This document shows positions 8,204 to 17,699 of a stretch of 43,632 bases of DNA, in pieces. The notes under the pieces were generated by a model that was not told where the DNA came from, did not search any database, and worked only from the letters and a program-made list of their open reading frames with translations. The stretch covers positions 1-43,632 of the forward strand of contig CAZMNN010000023.1 in the NCBI GenBank assembly GCA_964567665.1, read 5' to 3'. This DNA is from UBA1731 sp964567665. GTDB taxonomy: Bacteria; Verrucomicrobiota; Kiritimatiellia; RFP12; UBA1067. The stretch's first letter is position 1, and each line of letters opens with the position of its first letter. A program made the position numbers and the translations under genes.

Positions 8204-11200
8204 ATGGAGATGTTTGTGCGTATCAGCTGTTCGGTTGCGGTGACGTTGTTGTCGTGTCTTGCGTTTGCGGGGACAACGTGCCGGGACGGGGTTGCGAAGG
8301 CTCTGCCGACAAAGGGCGGCGTTCCGCCGGTGATAGACGGCACGCTTGACGACTGGGACAGATCCGGTGCGATTCTCTGCTGGAACGCGGAAGAGCTGGC
8401 GGACAGGCAGAACGCGACGCTGTACATCATGTACGACGAAACGAACCTCTACTTTGCGACGGAGATGAACCTATTCGACCATGACGTACACAACGAGAAC
8501 CGTCCGGAGGACAGATACTGGCAAGGCGACCTGATACAGCTCCGCCTGTGCACGGACAGGAAGATTCCGTATCCCATGCCTCCGCTGAACAGAAAAGACC
8601 CTGCTGCGCATTATCGCGGGAACGATGCCGTCACGTGCGTCAACATATGGCGGAATTCTGCGGACGGCACGGACAACCTGTACGTGACGCCGGGCGCGAA
8701 CTTCGACTGTGCGAAAGTCAAGTTCCCCGCCGGATCCGCGATGTGCAGCGTGGTTGGCGACAAGTCGCTTACGATGGAGACGCGCATACCGTGGAGCGCA
8801 CTTGGCGTAAAGGACGGCAGGTGTCCGTTCTCCGTCGGTGAACGCATGACGGCGGTTGTGGACGTGAAATGGCATCCCGGCACGGACGGACACTATACTG
8901 CCACAATCTACCGGAAGGATCCGGGCGCATTTGCGTTCATGAACCTTGATACATGGGGACAGATCGAATTTCTCGGAAAGGGCGACCTGCCTCCGGGCGA
9001 AGAGACGTATGCATCTATTGTCGCTGCGGCCAAGGACAGAAATGCGGTGGACATGACGGGCAGCGCGGAGATTCGCTTTTCGCTTCCCAAACGCGCCAAG
9101 GTCTCCGTAAACATCTTCGATGACGCTGGCGGAGTGGTGAGGGAGCTGATGGGCGGCGAATGGCACGATGCGGGCGAGATGACAGTACAGTGGGACGGGC
9201 GCGATGCACTTGGCTTTCCGTGCGAGACGGAGCGCAGCTACCGTTGGGGGGCGTATGCGCATGACGGACTGGATGTAGAGTACTTCGGCACGGTCGGCAC
9301 AAGCGGCAACCCGCCGTACGATACGAAAGATCGAAAAGGCGGATGGGGGGCTGATCATGGCCCGGTCGTGGACGTTGCGGTGGACGATACGGGACGCTAT
9401 CTCGTCTGGCACATGAGCGAAAGCGGGAAGGGAATCGTAAAGACGGACTTAAGCGGCAACGTGATCTGGCGCACTGTTCCGTTCGTCGTGGACGGCAACG
9501 GCTTCTACTCGTGTCTGGCCGCATCCGGCGGCAAGGTGTATCTCGTCTACGAGAAGCGCACAAACGGCAAGGCGTCCGCCGTGAAGCTTGTGAAAGTCAA
9601 TGCATCCACCGGCAACTACGAGCCGTGGCCAAGCGGTGCGGGAGCCATTGACGTGGAGATCGATTCGGCGGAGGTTCCGCTCCCGCAGAATTGCGCCGTG
9701 CGGACGGAGTATGCCTTTGATATCGTTGGCATCGCCGTAAAGGGGAATGAGATATTCATGTCGGACTTCATCGGAAACAGAATCATCGTACACGATGCGA
9801 CGACGGGGCAGAAGGTGCGCGAGATTGCGGTGCGCGGGCCGCGCGGGCTGTGGCTGTCGGACGATGGCTCGCTTGTCGTGGCGACGATTCCCGGTTCGGT
9901 GCTGAAGGTCGATCCAGCCACTGGCGCATCAACCGTGCTTGTCGCTTCCGGGCTTGAAGCGCCGCACGGCGTGGCCGTGGGTGCGGACGGATGCATACAC
10001 GTGAGCGACCTTGGGGGAAGCCAGCAGATAAAGACGTTCAAGGACGGCAGACTGATCCGTGCGCTCGGCAAGCGCGGCGGCAGGGGATTCCTCGGAAAAA
10101 TAGACTGCGATTCGTTCCAGCACCCGTTTGGGATTGCGGCGGACAGGAGCGGTGCGTTGATTGTGACGGAGGCGTCGGCGCCAAAGATCGTCACCGTGCT
10201 TGATGCGAAATCAGGTCAGGTGCGTCGTAGATTCTACGGCTACACGGCGTATTCGCCTTCGAACATTCCCGATCCCGACGATCCGCTGCTGCAGTACTAT
10301 TCGCTGTCGGGTCCGGATTCGTTTGCGCGGGCACGTGTCCCCGACGGAGGTGGCGCAGGGATGCCTGATGCGGTATGGGATTTTCGCGGCGCCGGCATCG
10401 ACGAGTTCGGCTGCGTGATGAACACCATGACGATGCCGGAGATTGTGCGCGGTACGAACGGAAGGAAGTACATGGTTCCGGATTCTACGCCTGAACACCG
10501 CAATCCCGCGATGCCAATGACGGTGTGTCTGATAGACGGCGATGCGATGAAGCCGGTGGCGGGGTACTACCGGGCTAAGGCCGCATCGCCCAATCCGCGC
10601 ACCCACGTCATCGAATTGTGGATGGATGCGAATGGCGACAACAGGATGCAGGACGCGGAGAAGGTGCGGATCGACAAGGTTGACGGGCGCACGTTCAGGC
10701 TGGCGAACGCCTGCGGCGCGTTCCACATGACGCCGAACGGCGACATCTTCATCCTCACGATGGACAATTTCGTGATCGGCGTTCCGTGCAGCGGATTCAC
10801 CGCCGATGGAGTTCCGAAGTGGAATGCGGCTGCCGCCCGCATCGCGATTCCGGAAATTATCACCGGAATCGAAAAGCTGTACTGCACATGGCGGTGCGGT
10901 CTTGTCGGTCTAAGGCGCGATGCCGCGGGCAACTTCTACGCAGCGGTCTCGTGCAATCCAAAGTATGCGAGCGAGGCATACACGAAGCATATGCATCAGG
11001 GGATGGGACACACCGCTGACGTGGGAGCGGTGTTCATGACGAAATACGCGCCGGACGGAAAACTCATCTGGCGCACCGGACGCAAGGCTGTGGGCGGAAT
11101 GAAGCCGGGCGAGATACTTCATCACTGGTGCCATGCAGGACTGGTGAACGACGAGTATACGGTGGCGGCGTCTGAATGGGGCGTGTTCACCGTATACACG

Positions 11201-12076
11201 AAGGACGGATTCTTCGTTGACAGTCTCTTCGACATTCCGGGTCTGCCGGGACGCGGAATCCCGTATTCCTTCGGCGGCGAGGATTTTTCGGGACGCATCA
11301 AGTACTATCCGTCTCGCAACGAGGTGTGGGCATACAACGCAGGTCACACGTATCGGGTGTCCGGTTTCGAGCGCGGACTGGTGAAGGGCGAATGGCGCAC
11401 GAGCGGACGTGTCAATCTTGAGCGCGTTCTGCCGCTCGCATTTCCCGGTGCGAAACGCAAGCCGATTGGCGATGTGTCGTTTGCGCGACGCGGCGACAGA
11501 CTTGTCTTCCGCGCCAGGGTGACGGATCCGACGCCGCTTGTGAACGTCGCAGCGATGGCGAATGAGATCTTCAAGGGCGGCGATGCAGTGGGGTATGAGC
11601 TTGGCCAGTCGCAGAAGCCAGCCATGTTGCCGGAGCGAAAGCCGTCAGGGCGGCACATGGGATTCGTGCGGGTGCTAGCGGCTCGCATGGGTGGACGAGA
11701 TGTCGTGGTGGCGTTCAAGCCGTTCACGGATGGCGCGAAGATGCCGCAGACCTACGCCACTCCGGCCGGCGGCGTTTCTGCGTTCGAGTTTGTCGGTGAA
11801 GTGCCTGGTGCTACGGCGACCTTTGCCGTGGATGCAGACGGCTCAGGGTATGTGGCTGAGATTGCCGTGCCGCTTTCGTTCATGGAGTTTGACTGGAGCA
11901 AGCCGGTCTACGGCGATGCCGAAGCGCTGCTCTCCGGCGAGGGCGGGCGCGGTGTGCAGACCGTCGAGAAGGCCTATCTCACCACGCCTGATTCATCGGC
12001 AACCATGATGGTGGATGACGTTCCGACGGAGGCGCGTCTCCATCCGGCTGGATGGTCGCGCATCAAGATCGACTGA
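8204..12076 (+). CDS. Giant secreted CBM9-like / FlgD-Ig-like / propeller / CBM9-like protein
   Basis: A 1290-residue exported protein with a strong Shine-Dalgarno (AGGAG, 6 nt before the ATG) and a signal peptide ending LAFA/GTT. Residues about 30-260 resemble a CBM9-like domain (PPVIDGTLDDWDRSG, YFATEMNLFDHDV, METRIPWSALGVKDG). Residues about 285-345 are an FlgD Ig-like module (VSVNIFDDAGGVVRELMGG...VQWDGRDALG). A long propeller follows to about residue 1080, with repeats such as VAVDDTGRYLVW, LWLSDDGSLVVA, GVAVGADGCIHVSDLGG and IAADRSGALIVTE. The C-terminal 200 residues form a second CBM9-like domain ending in VDDVPTEARLHPAGWSR. It shares modules and gene order with the previous gene, so the pair likely arose by duplication with domain gain. 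No nuclease or hydrolase motif is visible. Function is inferred to be glycan binding at the cell surface. Confidence 0.7.
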   Translation: MEMFVRISCSVAVTLLSCLAFAGTTCRDGVAKALPTKGGVPPVIDGTLDDWDRSGAILCWNAEELADRQNATLYIMYDETNLYFATEMNLFDHDVHNENRPEDRYWQGDLIQLRLCTDRKIPYPMPPLNRKDPAAHYRGNDAVTCVNIWRNSADGTDNLYVTPGANFDCAKVKFPAGSAMCSVVGDKSLTMETRIPWSALGVKDGRCPFSVGERMTAVVDVKWHPGTDGHYTATIYRKDPGAFAFMNLDTWGQIEFLGKGDLPPGEETYASIVAAAKDRNAVDMTGSAEIRFSLPKRAKVSVNIFDDAGGVVRELMGGEWHDAGEMTVQWDGRDALGFPCETERSYRWGAYAHDGLDVEYFGTVGTSGNPPYDTKDRKGGWGADHGPVVDVAVDDTGRYLVWHMSESGKGIVKTDLSGNVIWRTVPFVVDGNGFYSCLAASGGKVYLVYEKRTNGKASAVKLVKVNASTGNYEPWPSGAGAIDVEIDSAEVPLPQNCAVRTEYAFDIVGIAVKGNEIFMSDFIGNRIIVHDATTGQKVREIAVRGPRGLWLSDDGSLVVATIPGSVLKVDPATGASTVLVASGLEAPHGVAVGADGCIHVSDLGGSQQIKTFKDGRLIRALGKRGGRGFLGKIDCDSFQHPFGIAADRSGALIVTEASAPKIVTVLDAKSGQVRRRFYGYTAYSPSNIPDPDDPLLQYYSLSGPDSFARARVPDGGGAGMPDAVWDFRGAGIDEFGCVMNTMTMPEIVRGTNGRKYMVPDSTPEHRNPAMPMTVCLIDGDAMKPVAGYYRAKAASPNPRTHVIELWMDANGDNRMQDAEKVRIDKVDGRTFRLANACGAFHMTPNGDIFILTMDNFVIGVPCSGFTADGVPKWNAAAARIAIPEIITGIEKLYCTWRCGLVGLRRDAAGNFYAAVSCNPKYASEAYTKHMHQGMGHTADVGAVFMTKYAPDGKLIWRTGRKAVGGMKPGEILHHWCHAGLVNDEYTVAASEWGVFTVYTKDGFFVDSLFDIPGLPGRGIPYSFGGEDFSGRIKYYPSRNEVWAYNAGHTYRVSGFERGLVKGEWRTSGRVNLERVLPLAFPGAKRKPIGDVSFARRGDRLVFRARVTDPTPLVNVAAMANEIFKGGDAVGYELGQSQKPAMLPERKPSGRHMGFVRVLAARMGGRDVVVAFKPFTDGAKMPQTYATPAGGVSAFEFVGEVPGATATFAVDADGSGYVAEIAVPLSFMEFDWSKPVYGDAEALLSGEGGRGVQTVEKAYLTTPDSSATMMVDDVPTEARLHPAGWSRIKID

Positions 12077-12105
12077 CGCAGCGCGATTTGCGGCGAGGCT
12101 GACAG

Positions 12106-13509
12106 TCAGGGTTGCGTCGGCAGCGTGACGGTGAACGTTGCGCCTTCGCCGAGAATTGACGTGCAGGTCACGCTGCCGCCATAGGATGTGACGATTGCCT
12201 TGACGAGCGCAAGGCCGAGGCCGTTGCCGGGAAGGTTGCGCGAGGAGGTGGCTCGCCAGAACCGTTTGAATACGAACGGCAGATCCTCTTTTGATATCCC
12301 GCATCCGGTATCTGCAATCTCGATGCGTACGTTGCCGTCGGCGACGGAGAGCGTGATGTCGATCCGTCCTCCGCCGGGGGTGAACTTGAGGGCGTTTTCG
12401 ACGAGGTTTCCGAACATTTGCTGGAGCTTACCCTTATGTCCGGAGAAGTGTATCGACTCATCTGGAGCGGTCAAGGACATGGTTATTCCCGATTCCTCTG
12501 CGAACGCGGAGTAAAGTTCGCAGGCGTGGCGGACGAATGCCGTCATGTCCATGTCCTCTCGCGGAGTGCGGTCGATCAGTGCACCGGTCTGCGATATCTC
12601 AAGCATAGTATTGATGAGTTCGAGCATCGCTTCCGTCTCCGCTGCAACAAGACCGGAGAGCGGTTCGCGCAATCTGCCGCCGTTCGCCTCCGTCTCGGCG
12701 GCGAGCGAAAGGCGCGTAAGCGGGGTACGCAGGTCATGCGCGATGTTGTCCGTGAGTACGCGCAGTTCATTGAGCGTCTTCTCGTTGCTGGATGCCATGG
12801 AATTGAACGATGCGGCGAGTGAACTTATCTCGCGGATGTTTGACGTATCCGGCACACGGTGGGACCAGTCGCCAGCCGCGATCTGCGCGGCGGTTCTTTC
12901 CACATCGGACAGCCTATGGTTGATCTTTGTGCCGGTAGTCCATGCGACAAGTGCGGAAAGGATTGTTATCAGCAGCGATGAGCCGCCGAGTGCGGCGGTG
13001 AGGAATATGAGATAGCGCTCTATCTCGCTTACGTCACGTGCGATGGTTATGCGGTTGCCGTCTTGAAGCGGAAGGGACTGGTAGCGGATTGCGCGGTCTA
13101 TGCCCCAGTCGCTGTCGCCGCGCTCCTTGAGGAAGCGGCCGGATACGCGGCCTTTCCGGAGTTCGTGGAGGATGCGCACAAGGAAGCTGCCGGGCGTATG
13201 CGTTGCATGGAGCACTGCGTTCGTCGGGCCGGTGAGGAGCACGAATGTCATTGTCGCGTTGTGCTCCTGCGCATCCGTCTCCATATGTTGCACGAAATCC
13301 GGCGTGAAGCCGTTGCACTCGGCATATTCCTCCTTAAGGTCAGAGACGAGACGCATTATCTTCTCGTCGAGATCGGATATCAGGTAACGGTATGAGACGA
13401 AGAGAACGAGGGCGGCGGCGAGGATGGAGATGAATCCGCTCGTCAGGAACGCCAGAAGCGTTATCCGGCTGCGGAGAGAGTGGTCGCGCTTAACGCTCTT
13501 CGATGACAT
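12106..13509 (-). CDS. Two-component sensor histidine kinase (CusS-like type)
   Basis: A 467-residue inner-membrane kinase. There are two transmembrane segments at about residues 15-40 and 165-190 around a periplasmic sensor of about 125 residues. A HAMP linker (about 190-245) leads to the DHp helix with the phospho-accepting His258 in NIAHDLRTPLTR. The ATP-binding domain shows the N-box (LVENALKF), G1 (DTGCGI), F-box (FKRFWRA) and G2 (GNGLGLALV). The SRNLPGNGLGL style and the partner regulator resemble metal-responsive CusS/CopS sensors, but no metal-binding residues can be identified by eye. It overlaps the end of the response-regulator gene by 20 nt, so the two are translationally coupled. 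Only 29 nt separate its end from the convergent propeller gene. Confidence 0.9.
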   Translation of the reverse strand: MSSKSVKRDHSLRSRITLLAFLTSGFISILAAALVLFVSYRYLISDLDEKIMRLVSDLKEEYAECNGFTPDFVQHMETDAQEHNATMTFVLLTGPTNAVLHATHTPGSFLVRILHELRKGRVSGRFLKERGDSDWGIDRAIRYQSLPLQDGNRITIARDVSEIERYLIFLTAALGGSSLLITILSALVAWTTGTKINHRLSDVERTAAQIAAGDWSHRVPDTSNIREISSLAASFNSMASSNEKTLNELRVLTDNIAHDLRTPLTRLSLAAETEANGGRLREPLSGLVAAETEAMLELINTMLEISQTGALIDRTPREDMDMTAFVRHACELYSAFAEESGITMSLTAPDESIHFSGHKGKLQQMFGNLVENALKFTPGGGRIDITLSVADGNVRIEIADTGCGISKEDLPFVFKRFWRATSSRNLPGNGLGLALVKAIVTSYGGSVTCTSILGEGATFTVTLPTQP

Positions 13510-14164
13510 AGCCGAACCTCCTTACGGTATGGAGAAGCTCTTTTTCGCCTGGTGTCGATATCTTCGACCGGAGACGGCTTACCCTACATTCGACCACATT
13601 GGTGTGCGGGTCGAAGTTGTAGTCCCACACACGTTCCATTATTGTGTTTTTGGAGACTACGCGGCCCTTGTTGCGGAGGAGGTATTCGAGAAGCTGGTAT
13701 TCGAGCGGCTGAAGGTCGATGCGGCGTCCGCTTCGCGTCACCTTGTGCGTGACGAGATCCATTTCAAGGTCAGCTACGCGGAGGGTTGTGGATTCGGTGA
13801 CGGAATGTGCGCGACGAATGAGAGCCTGCACACGGACTATCAGTTCTGTGAGCGAGAATGGCTTGGCGAGATAGTCGTCCGCCCCGACCTCGATTCCCTT
13901 TACCTTTGCCTCCACGCTCCCCCGTGCGCTCAGCACGATCACCGGAAGGTTGCGCCCCGCGGCCCGCATTCTCCGGATGATTTCGATGCCGTCCATCTTC
14001 GGCAGCATGATGTCCATCACTGCGGCGTCATAGTCGCCGTTCATGACCGCGACAAGCCCCTCTTCGCCGTCTCTTGCGAGAGTGACCACATGTCCCTCGC
14101 GACGAACTCCGCCGGAAACGAACTCCGCCACCTTCGCGTCATCCTCAACTATGAGTATGTGCAT
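13490..14164 (-). CDS. OmpR/PhoB-family response regulator
   Basis: A 224-residue DNA-binding regulator. The receiver domain (about 1-118) has acidic Asp8/Asp9, phospho-acceptor Asp51 in AAVMDIMLPKMDG, and Lys101 in LAKPF. The C-terminal winged-helix output domain (about 128-222) has LEYQLLEYLLRNKGRVVSK and the recognition segment NVVECRVSRLRSKI, closest to CusR/CopR-type regulators. I chose the start at the ATG preceding HILIVEDD, because an upstream extension carries no receiver sequence. It is cognate to the overlapping histidine kinase downstream. Upstream is a glycosyltransferase gene only 19 nt away, so the system is transcribed at the end of a five-gene unit; target genes are unknown. 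Confidence 0.92.
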   Translation of the reverse strand: MHILIVEDDAKVAEFVSGGVRREGHVVTLARDGEEGLVAVMNGDYDAAVMDIMLPKMDGIEIIRRMRAAGRNLPVIVLSARGSVEAKVKGIEVGADDYLAKPFSLTELIVRVQALIRRAHSVTESTTLRVADLEMDLVTHKVTRSGRRIDLQPLEYQLLEYLLRNKGRVVSKNTIMERVWDYNFDPHTNVVECRVSRLRSKISTPGEKELLHTVRRFGYVIEER

Positions 14165-14183
14165 GGCTTGATGTCCCTTGTGG

Positions 14184-15344
14184 TTATGCGGAATGCAGTG
14201 ACATGAGCGATCTCGTCCACGCCACATAGTCTCGGTATATGGCGGTGGCGTCGAAGCGTTCCGCCAAGGCAGCTGCGCCCGCGACCAAGCGTGGCCAGTC
14301 GAGCGTCCGAAGCGATTTCACGGCCGTCAGAAGGGATGCCGCGTCGCCGGCGGCATACGATACACCTGCACCGGTCTCCGCCAGCAGCTGTGCAGTCTCG
14401 CCGGTGAGCGAATTCAGCACCGGCAACCCTGCGGCGGCGTAATCGGCAAGCTTGTACGGCACACCTACGCACGATTCATCGAACATCGGCACAAGTCCGA
14501 CATCAGCCGACGACAGCAATGCCCGCAGCTTCGCATCGTCAAGATATCCATGGAAACGGATGCGGTCGCATCCGGCGGCTCTCTTGCGCAGGGAAGGTTC
14601 GTCGGGGCCTGACCCTGCAAGATCGAGCGACACACTTGCGTCTTGCTTCACCGCTTCGACCGCAGTAGCAAGGTCGTAGCTCAGGCTCATGTTGCCGATA
14701 TATGCGATGCGCAGCGGGGTGGATGGCGCACGGGCCGCGACGCGCACAGCATCTCCGCGTACGAGAGTAATGCCGTGGTGAAAGAGCCGTACCGGGCATT
14801 TCGCGCCGTAGTTTTCGACAAGTTCTACGTAACGCTTGGCCACTGCGGTCACGCCATCGGCACCACAGTAGGTCTGTCGGACAATCTGTCGCGCCCAGCC
14901 AAGCATCCAGCGTGGCAGCACACGCTCGAACGTCTCCGGCCATGCGTCCATAACATCGACAACGTACTTTGCGCCGCATCTCAGGCAGAACCGCCGAACC
15001 TCTCTGCCTATGAGCAGCGGCGGACTTGACACGACAATCAGATCTGGCGGATTCTCGCGAATCGCCGCCCGCCGCCAGTTCTCCGCGAACTTCGCATGGC
15101 TCCATATTCTTCGCAGACATATGTTGCGGGCATAGCCCGGCACATGGATTGCCTTGACCGAAAAGGGCGTATCAGGATTTTGCCGCACAATACGGCGCAC
15201 CTTCTTGGCATGGCTCCAGTCCTGCGTCCAGAACGTCACTTCGTGTCCGGCACCGGCGAACGCCTCCGACATGAGCCAGTACCGTTGAGGGCGATATCCT
15301 TCGTCCGGTAGGTTGTCGAACGGATTTACGATCCACACTTTCAC
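14184..15344 (-). CDS. Family 4 glycosyltransferase
   Basis: A 386-residue GT-B-fold glycosyltransferase. The N-terminal Rossmann half starts MKVWIVNPF and contains DEGYRPQRYWLMSEAFAGAG followed by HEVTFWTQDW, as in WcaI/WbuB-type GT4 enzymes. The C-terminal half has LRIAYIGNMSLSYDL, IRFHGYLDDAKLRALLSSADVGLVP and the nucleotide-sugar segment VGVPYKLADYAAAGLPVL, corresponding to the E-x7-E region of GT4 but with E replaced near its start. No transmembrane segment is seen, so it is probably peripheral at the cytoplasmic face, acting in cell-envelope polysaccharide or glycolipid assembly. Acceptor and donor are unknown. It sits between rlmN (21 nt upstream) and the response regulator (19 nt downstream). 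Confidence 0.85.
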   Translation of the reverse strand: MKVWIVNPFDNLPDEGYRPQRYWLMSEAFAGAGHEVTFWTQDWSHAKKVRRIVRQNPDTPFSVKAIHVPGYARNICLRRIWSHAKFAENWRRAAIRENPPDLIVVSSPPLLIGREVRRFCLRCGAKYVVDVMDAWPETFERVLPRWMLGWARQIVRQTYCGADGVTAVAKRYVELVENYGAKCPVRLFHHGITLVRGDAVRVAARAPSTPLRIAYIGNMSLSYDLATAVEAVKQDASVSLDLAGSGPDEPSLRKRAAGCDRIRFHGYLDDAKLRALLSSADVGLVPMFDESCVGVPYKLADYAAAGLPVLNSLTGETAQLLAETGAGVSYAAGDAASLLTAVKSLRTLDWPRLVAGAAALAERFDATAIYRDYVAWTRSLMSLHSA

Positions 15345-15365
15345 GGGACGCTCCTGGCGGCGGTT

Positions 15366-16454
15366 TCAGAGAGCGGACGTCTGCGGCGGCATGGTGCGCA
15401 GACGAAGCTGTCCACAGGCGGCCTGGCTCTCCTTGCCGCGTGAGCGGCGGATCATCGTCTGTACGCGGTTTTTCATGAGCACGTCGAGGAACATCATCAT
15501 CGTCGCCTCATCCGGCGTCTTGAAGTCGGGTCTGTGATCGACAGGCGAAAGCGGGATGAGGTTTACCTTTGCCATCGGCACTTCGCGCACACGGCGGGCA
15601 AGGGCTTCGGCGCATTGCCGCGAATCGTTCACGCCGCGAATGACTGTGTACTCGAACGTTATTATGCGCTTGGTCTTGAGCGTGTAGTCTCTGCAGGCGC
15701 CCATCAGCTCTGCGAGCGGCCACCGTCGGTTGACCGGCATGAGCCTGTCGCGAAGGGCGTCGTCCGGAGCGTGGAGGGAGACGGAAAGCTCGAACTGGAT
15801 GCCCTCTTCGGCAAGCCGTGCAAAGCCCGGCACAACGCCGCACGTCGAAAGTGTGATGTGTCGGGCGCCGAGGTTGGGACCTTTCCCGGCGTTGATGAGC
15901 TTGAGCGCCCGCATTGTCTCGTCGTAGTTGGCGAACGGTTCGCCCATCCCCATCACAACCATGTTGGTGAGCGTCCCGTACTTTCTTGCGGCCATCACTT
16001 CGGCGACTATCTCATCCGCCTTCAGCGAACGCACAAGCCCCTTTGAGCCGCTTGCGCAGAACGCGCACCCCATTGCGCATCCCACTTGCGTCGATACGCA
16101 CTGCGTGAGGCGCACCGTTTCGCGTCCGCCGTCGCCGCCTTTCCCGTACACCGGTATCACGACGGTCTCCACGAGTTCGCCGTCGTGCATCTTCAGAAGC
16201 AGTTTCTTCGTTCCGTCGGGCGACGTGTCGCAGGCGACCTCCTCCGCCGGAATGATGGGAAACTCCTGCTTGAGCGTTTCCCGGAAATCCTTGGGAAGCG
16301 TTGTCGCCTGATCCCAATCGGTTATGTAGTCGCGATAGAGCGACTGGAGAATCTGGTCTGCGCGGAACGCCCGCAGGCCACGCTCCTTGAGCATCGCCTT
16401 CCATTCATCGGGAAGTATCGACCATGCTGGCGTGGCCGTACGGGACTCAGGCAT
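15366..16454 (-). CDS. rlmN: Dual-specificity RNA methyltransferase RlmN
   Basis: A 362-residue radical-SAM enzyme that methylates C2 of adenine in 23S rRNA (A2503) and some tRNAs. The radical-SAM cluster motif is C126-AMG-C130-AF-C133. The two substrate cysteines of the family are present: Cys119 in LTQCVSTQVGC and Cys347 in the C-terminal AACGQLR. MGMGEPFANYDE and HITLSTCGVVPG are typical SAM-binding segments. I start at the ATG encoding MPESRT; the frame extends 37 codons upstream, but those overlap the preceding serine hydrolase gene and have no family resemblance. It lies 17 nt after that gene. Housekeeping enzyme, high certainty. Confidence 0.95.
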   Translation of the reverse strand: MPESRTATPAWSILPDEWKAMLKERGLRAFRADQILQSLYRDYITDWDQATTLPKDFRETLKQEFPIIPAEEVACDTSPDGTKKLLLKMHDGELVETVVIPVYGKGGDGGRETVRLTQCVSTQVGCAMGCAFCASGSKGLVRSLKADEIVAEVMAARKYGTLTNMVVMGMGEPFANYDETMRALKLINAGKGPNLGARHITLSTCGVVPGFARLAEEGIQFELSVSLHAPDDALRDRLMPVNRRWPLAELMGACRDYTLKTKRIITFEYTVIRGVNDSRQCAEALARRVREVPMAKVNLIPLSPVDHRPDFKTPDEATMMMFLDVLMKNRVQTMIRRSRGKESQAACGQLRLRTMPPQTSAL

Positions 16455-16471
16455 TTTGCGTCTCGTTTGGA

Positions 16472-17689
16472 TTACTTCATGCGGCCGGTATAGGCGTCGG
16501 AGCCGGAGTTGTCGATCTTCGTCTTGAAGAACTCGTCCTGCGCCTTGTTGCGGGCTGCATCCCACGGGCGCGGATTTCCGACGAGCTGCACGGCCCAGAG
16601 CTTGAGCTGACGCTTATGCCAGTTGACCATGCAGTTTGTGCCCCATGCGCCGCCGTGTCCGAACCAGCTGTTCTCGCTGTCCGTCTCAGGAGCGGAGAGT
16701 CCGAGCGAGTATCCGCCCAATCCCTTCGGGCGCGTGGACACCGCGAGGATGCTCTTCACCGTCTCCTCCTTGAGGATGCGTACGCCGTTCTCGCCAACGC
16801 CGAGGTTCATCAGCATCTTGTAGAACTTCACCTGGTCGCGTGCGGTGGTCCAAAGGCCGGCGCCGGCGGAGGAGAACACGCGGTCGTCGTTGTACGGACG
16901 CCCCATCGAGGGATTCTCTTTTCTCCATTTCGCCGGCTGCCCGTCCTTGACCTCATACATCTCTATCTGGTCTGCGAGCTGCGCATCTGTCGGCCAGAAG
17001 CCGGAGGCCTTCATGCCGAGCGGATCGAGGACGCGCTCTTTCAGGAAGTCTTCCCAGCGCTTGCCGGAGATCTTCTCGACGACCGCCGCGCCGATGTCGA
17101 TGCCGACATTGGAGTACTGCGTCTTTGTGCCAGGCTCGAACTGCAGCGGAAGCGCGGCGGCCATGGCGGCGACGGAGCGGAGCGGCATACGGCGGGACCA
17201 TCCGCCTATGGCCGTGAAGGATGGCAGCTCGAACGCGAAGCCGCCGGTGTGGTTCAGAACCATGCGAACCGTGAGCGTGTTCTTCGCCTTGGCGATCGTC
17301 TGCACTCCGTTCGATTCAGACTGCTTGACCCACAGGTTGCCGAACTCCGGGAGATACTTGGAGATTGGGTCATCAAGATTCAGCTTACCCTCCTCCACGA
17401 GGATCGCCACGGTCACGCCGCAGAAGCCCTTCGTCTGCGAACACTGCATGTATACGTCGTCAAGCGTGATCGGACGCTTCTTCTCCACGTCTGCGTAGCC
17501 GATGCACGAAGTCTCCTGCACCCCGTTGTTGTACAGGATGCTCACCGCTCCCGGCAGTTCTCCTTTTTCAACCCATGGAGCGACGGCATCGGCGACATAG
17601 CTCGTGCCGGAGTCCTTCGGGCAGTTCTGTGAAACGCAACCGGCGAGCGCAAGCGCCGCCACGACGATGAATGGCTTGAGTGTTTTCAT
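16472..17689 (-). CDS. Class C beta-lactamase-fold serine hydrolase lipoprotein
   Basis: A 405-residue lipoprotein with lipobox LALAG-C18. The beta-lactamase/DD-peptidase-like catalytic set is complete: S84-Q-T-K87 in MQCSQTKGF, Y192-S-N in QYSNVGIDIGAAV, and H345-G-G in GHGGAWGTN. The family (EstB/AmpC-like, Pfam Beta-lactamase) includes esterases, D-amino-acid peptidases and transglycosylation enzymes; true beta-lactamase activity cannot be inferred from this. Attachment is expected in the outer or inner membrane on the periplasmic side. The start is fixed by the signal peptide MKTLKPFIVVAALALAGC. The frame continues upstream into the thiC region on the other strand, which is a shadow. Its promoter -10 lies only 10 nt before the ATG and there is no Shine-Dalgarno, implying a nearly leaderless mRNA. 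Confidence 0.88.
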   Translation of the reverse strand: MKTLKPFIVVAALALAGCVSQNCPKDSGTSYVADAVAPWVEKGELPGAVSILYNNGVQETSCIGYADVEKKRPITLDDVYMQCSQTKGFCGVTVAILVEEGKLNLDDPISKYLPEFGNLWVKQSESNGVQTIAKAKNTLTVRMVLNHTGGFAFELPSFTAIGGWSRRMPLRSVAAMAAALPLQFEPGTKTQYSNVGIDIGAAVVEKISGKRWEDFLKERVLDPLGMKASGFWPTDAQLADQIEMYEVKDGQPAKWRKENPSMGRPYNDDRVFSSAGAGLWTTARDQVKFYKMLMNLGVGENGVRILKEETVKSILAVSTRPKGLGGYSLGLSAPETDSENSWFGHGGAWGTNCMVNWHKRQLKLWAVQLVGNPRPWDAARNKAQDEFFKTKIDNSGSDAYTGRMK

Positions 17690-17699
17690 GATGCGCAGA

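Noticed and set aside
16424..17632. A 402-codon forward frame opposite the serine-hydrolase gene
   Set aside because: The minus strand carries all catalytic motifs and a lipobox; the forward frame has no recognisable features.
16472..17689. Antibiotic-resistance beta-lactamase
   Set aside because: Motifs fit the broad serine-hydrolase/EstB family equally well, and it is a lipoprotein in a housekeeping unit; resistance cannot be claimed.
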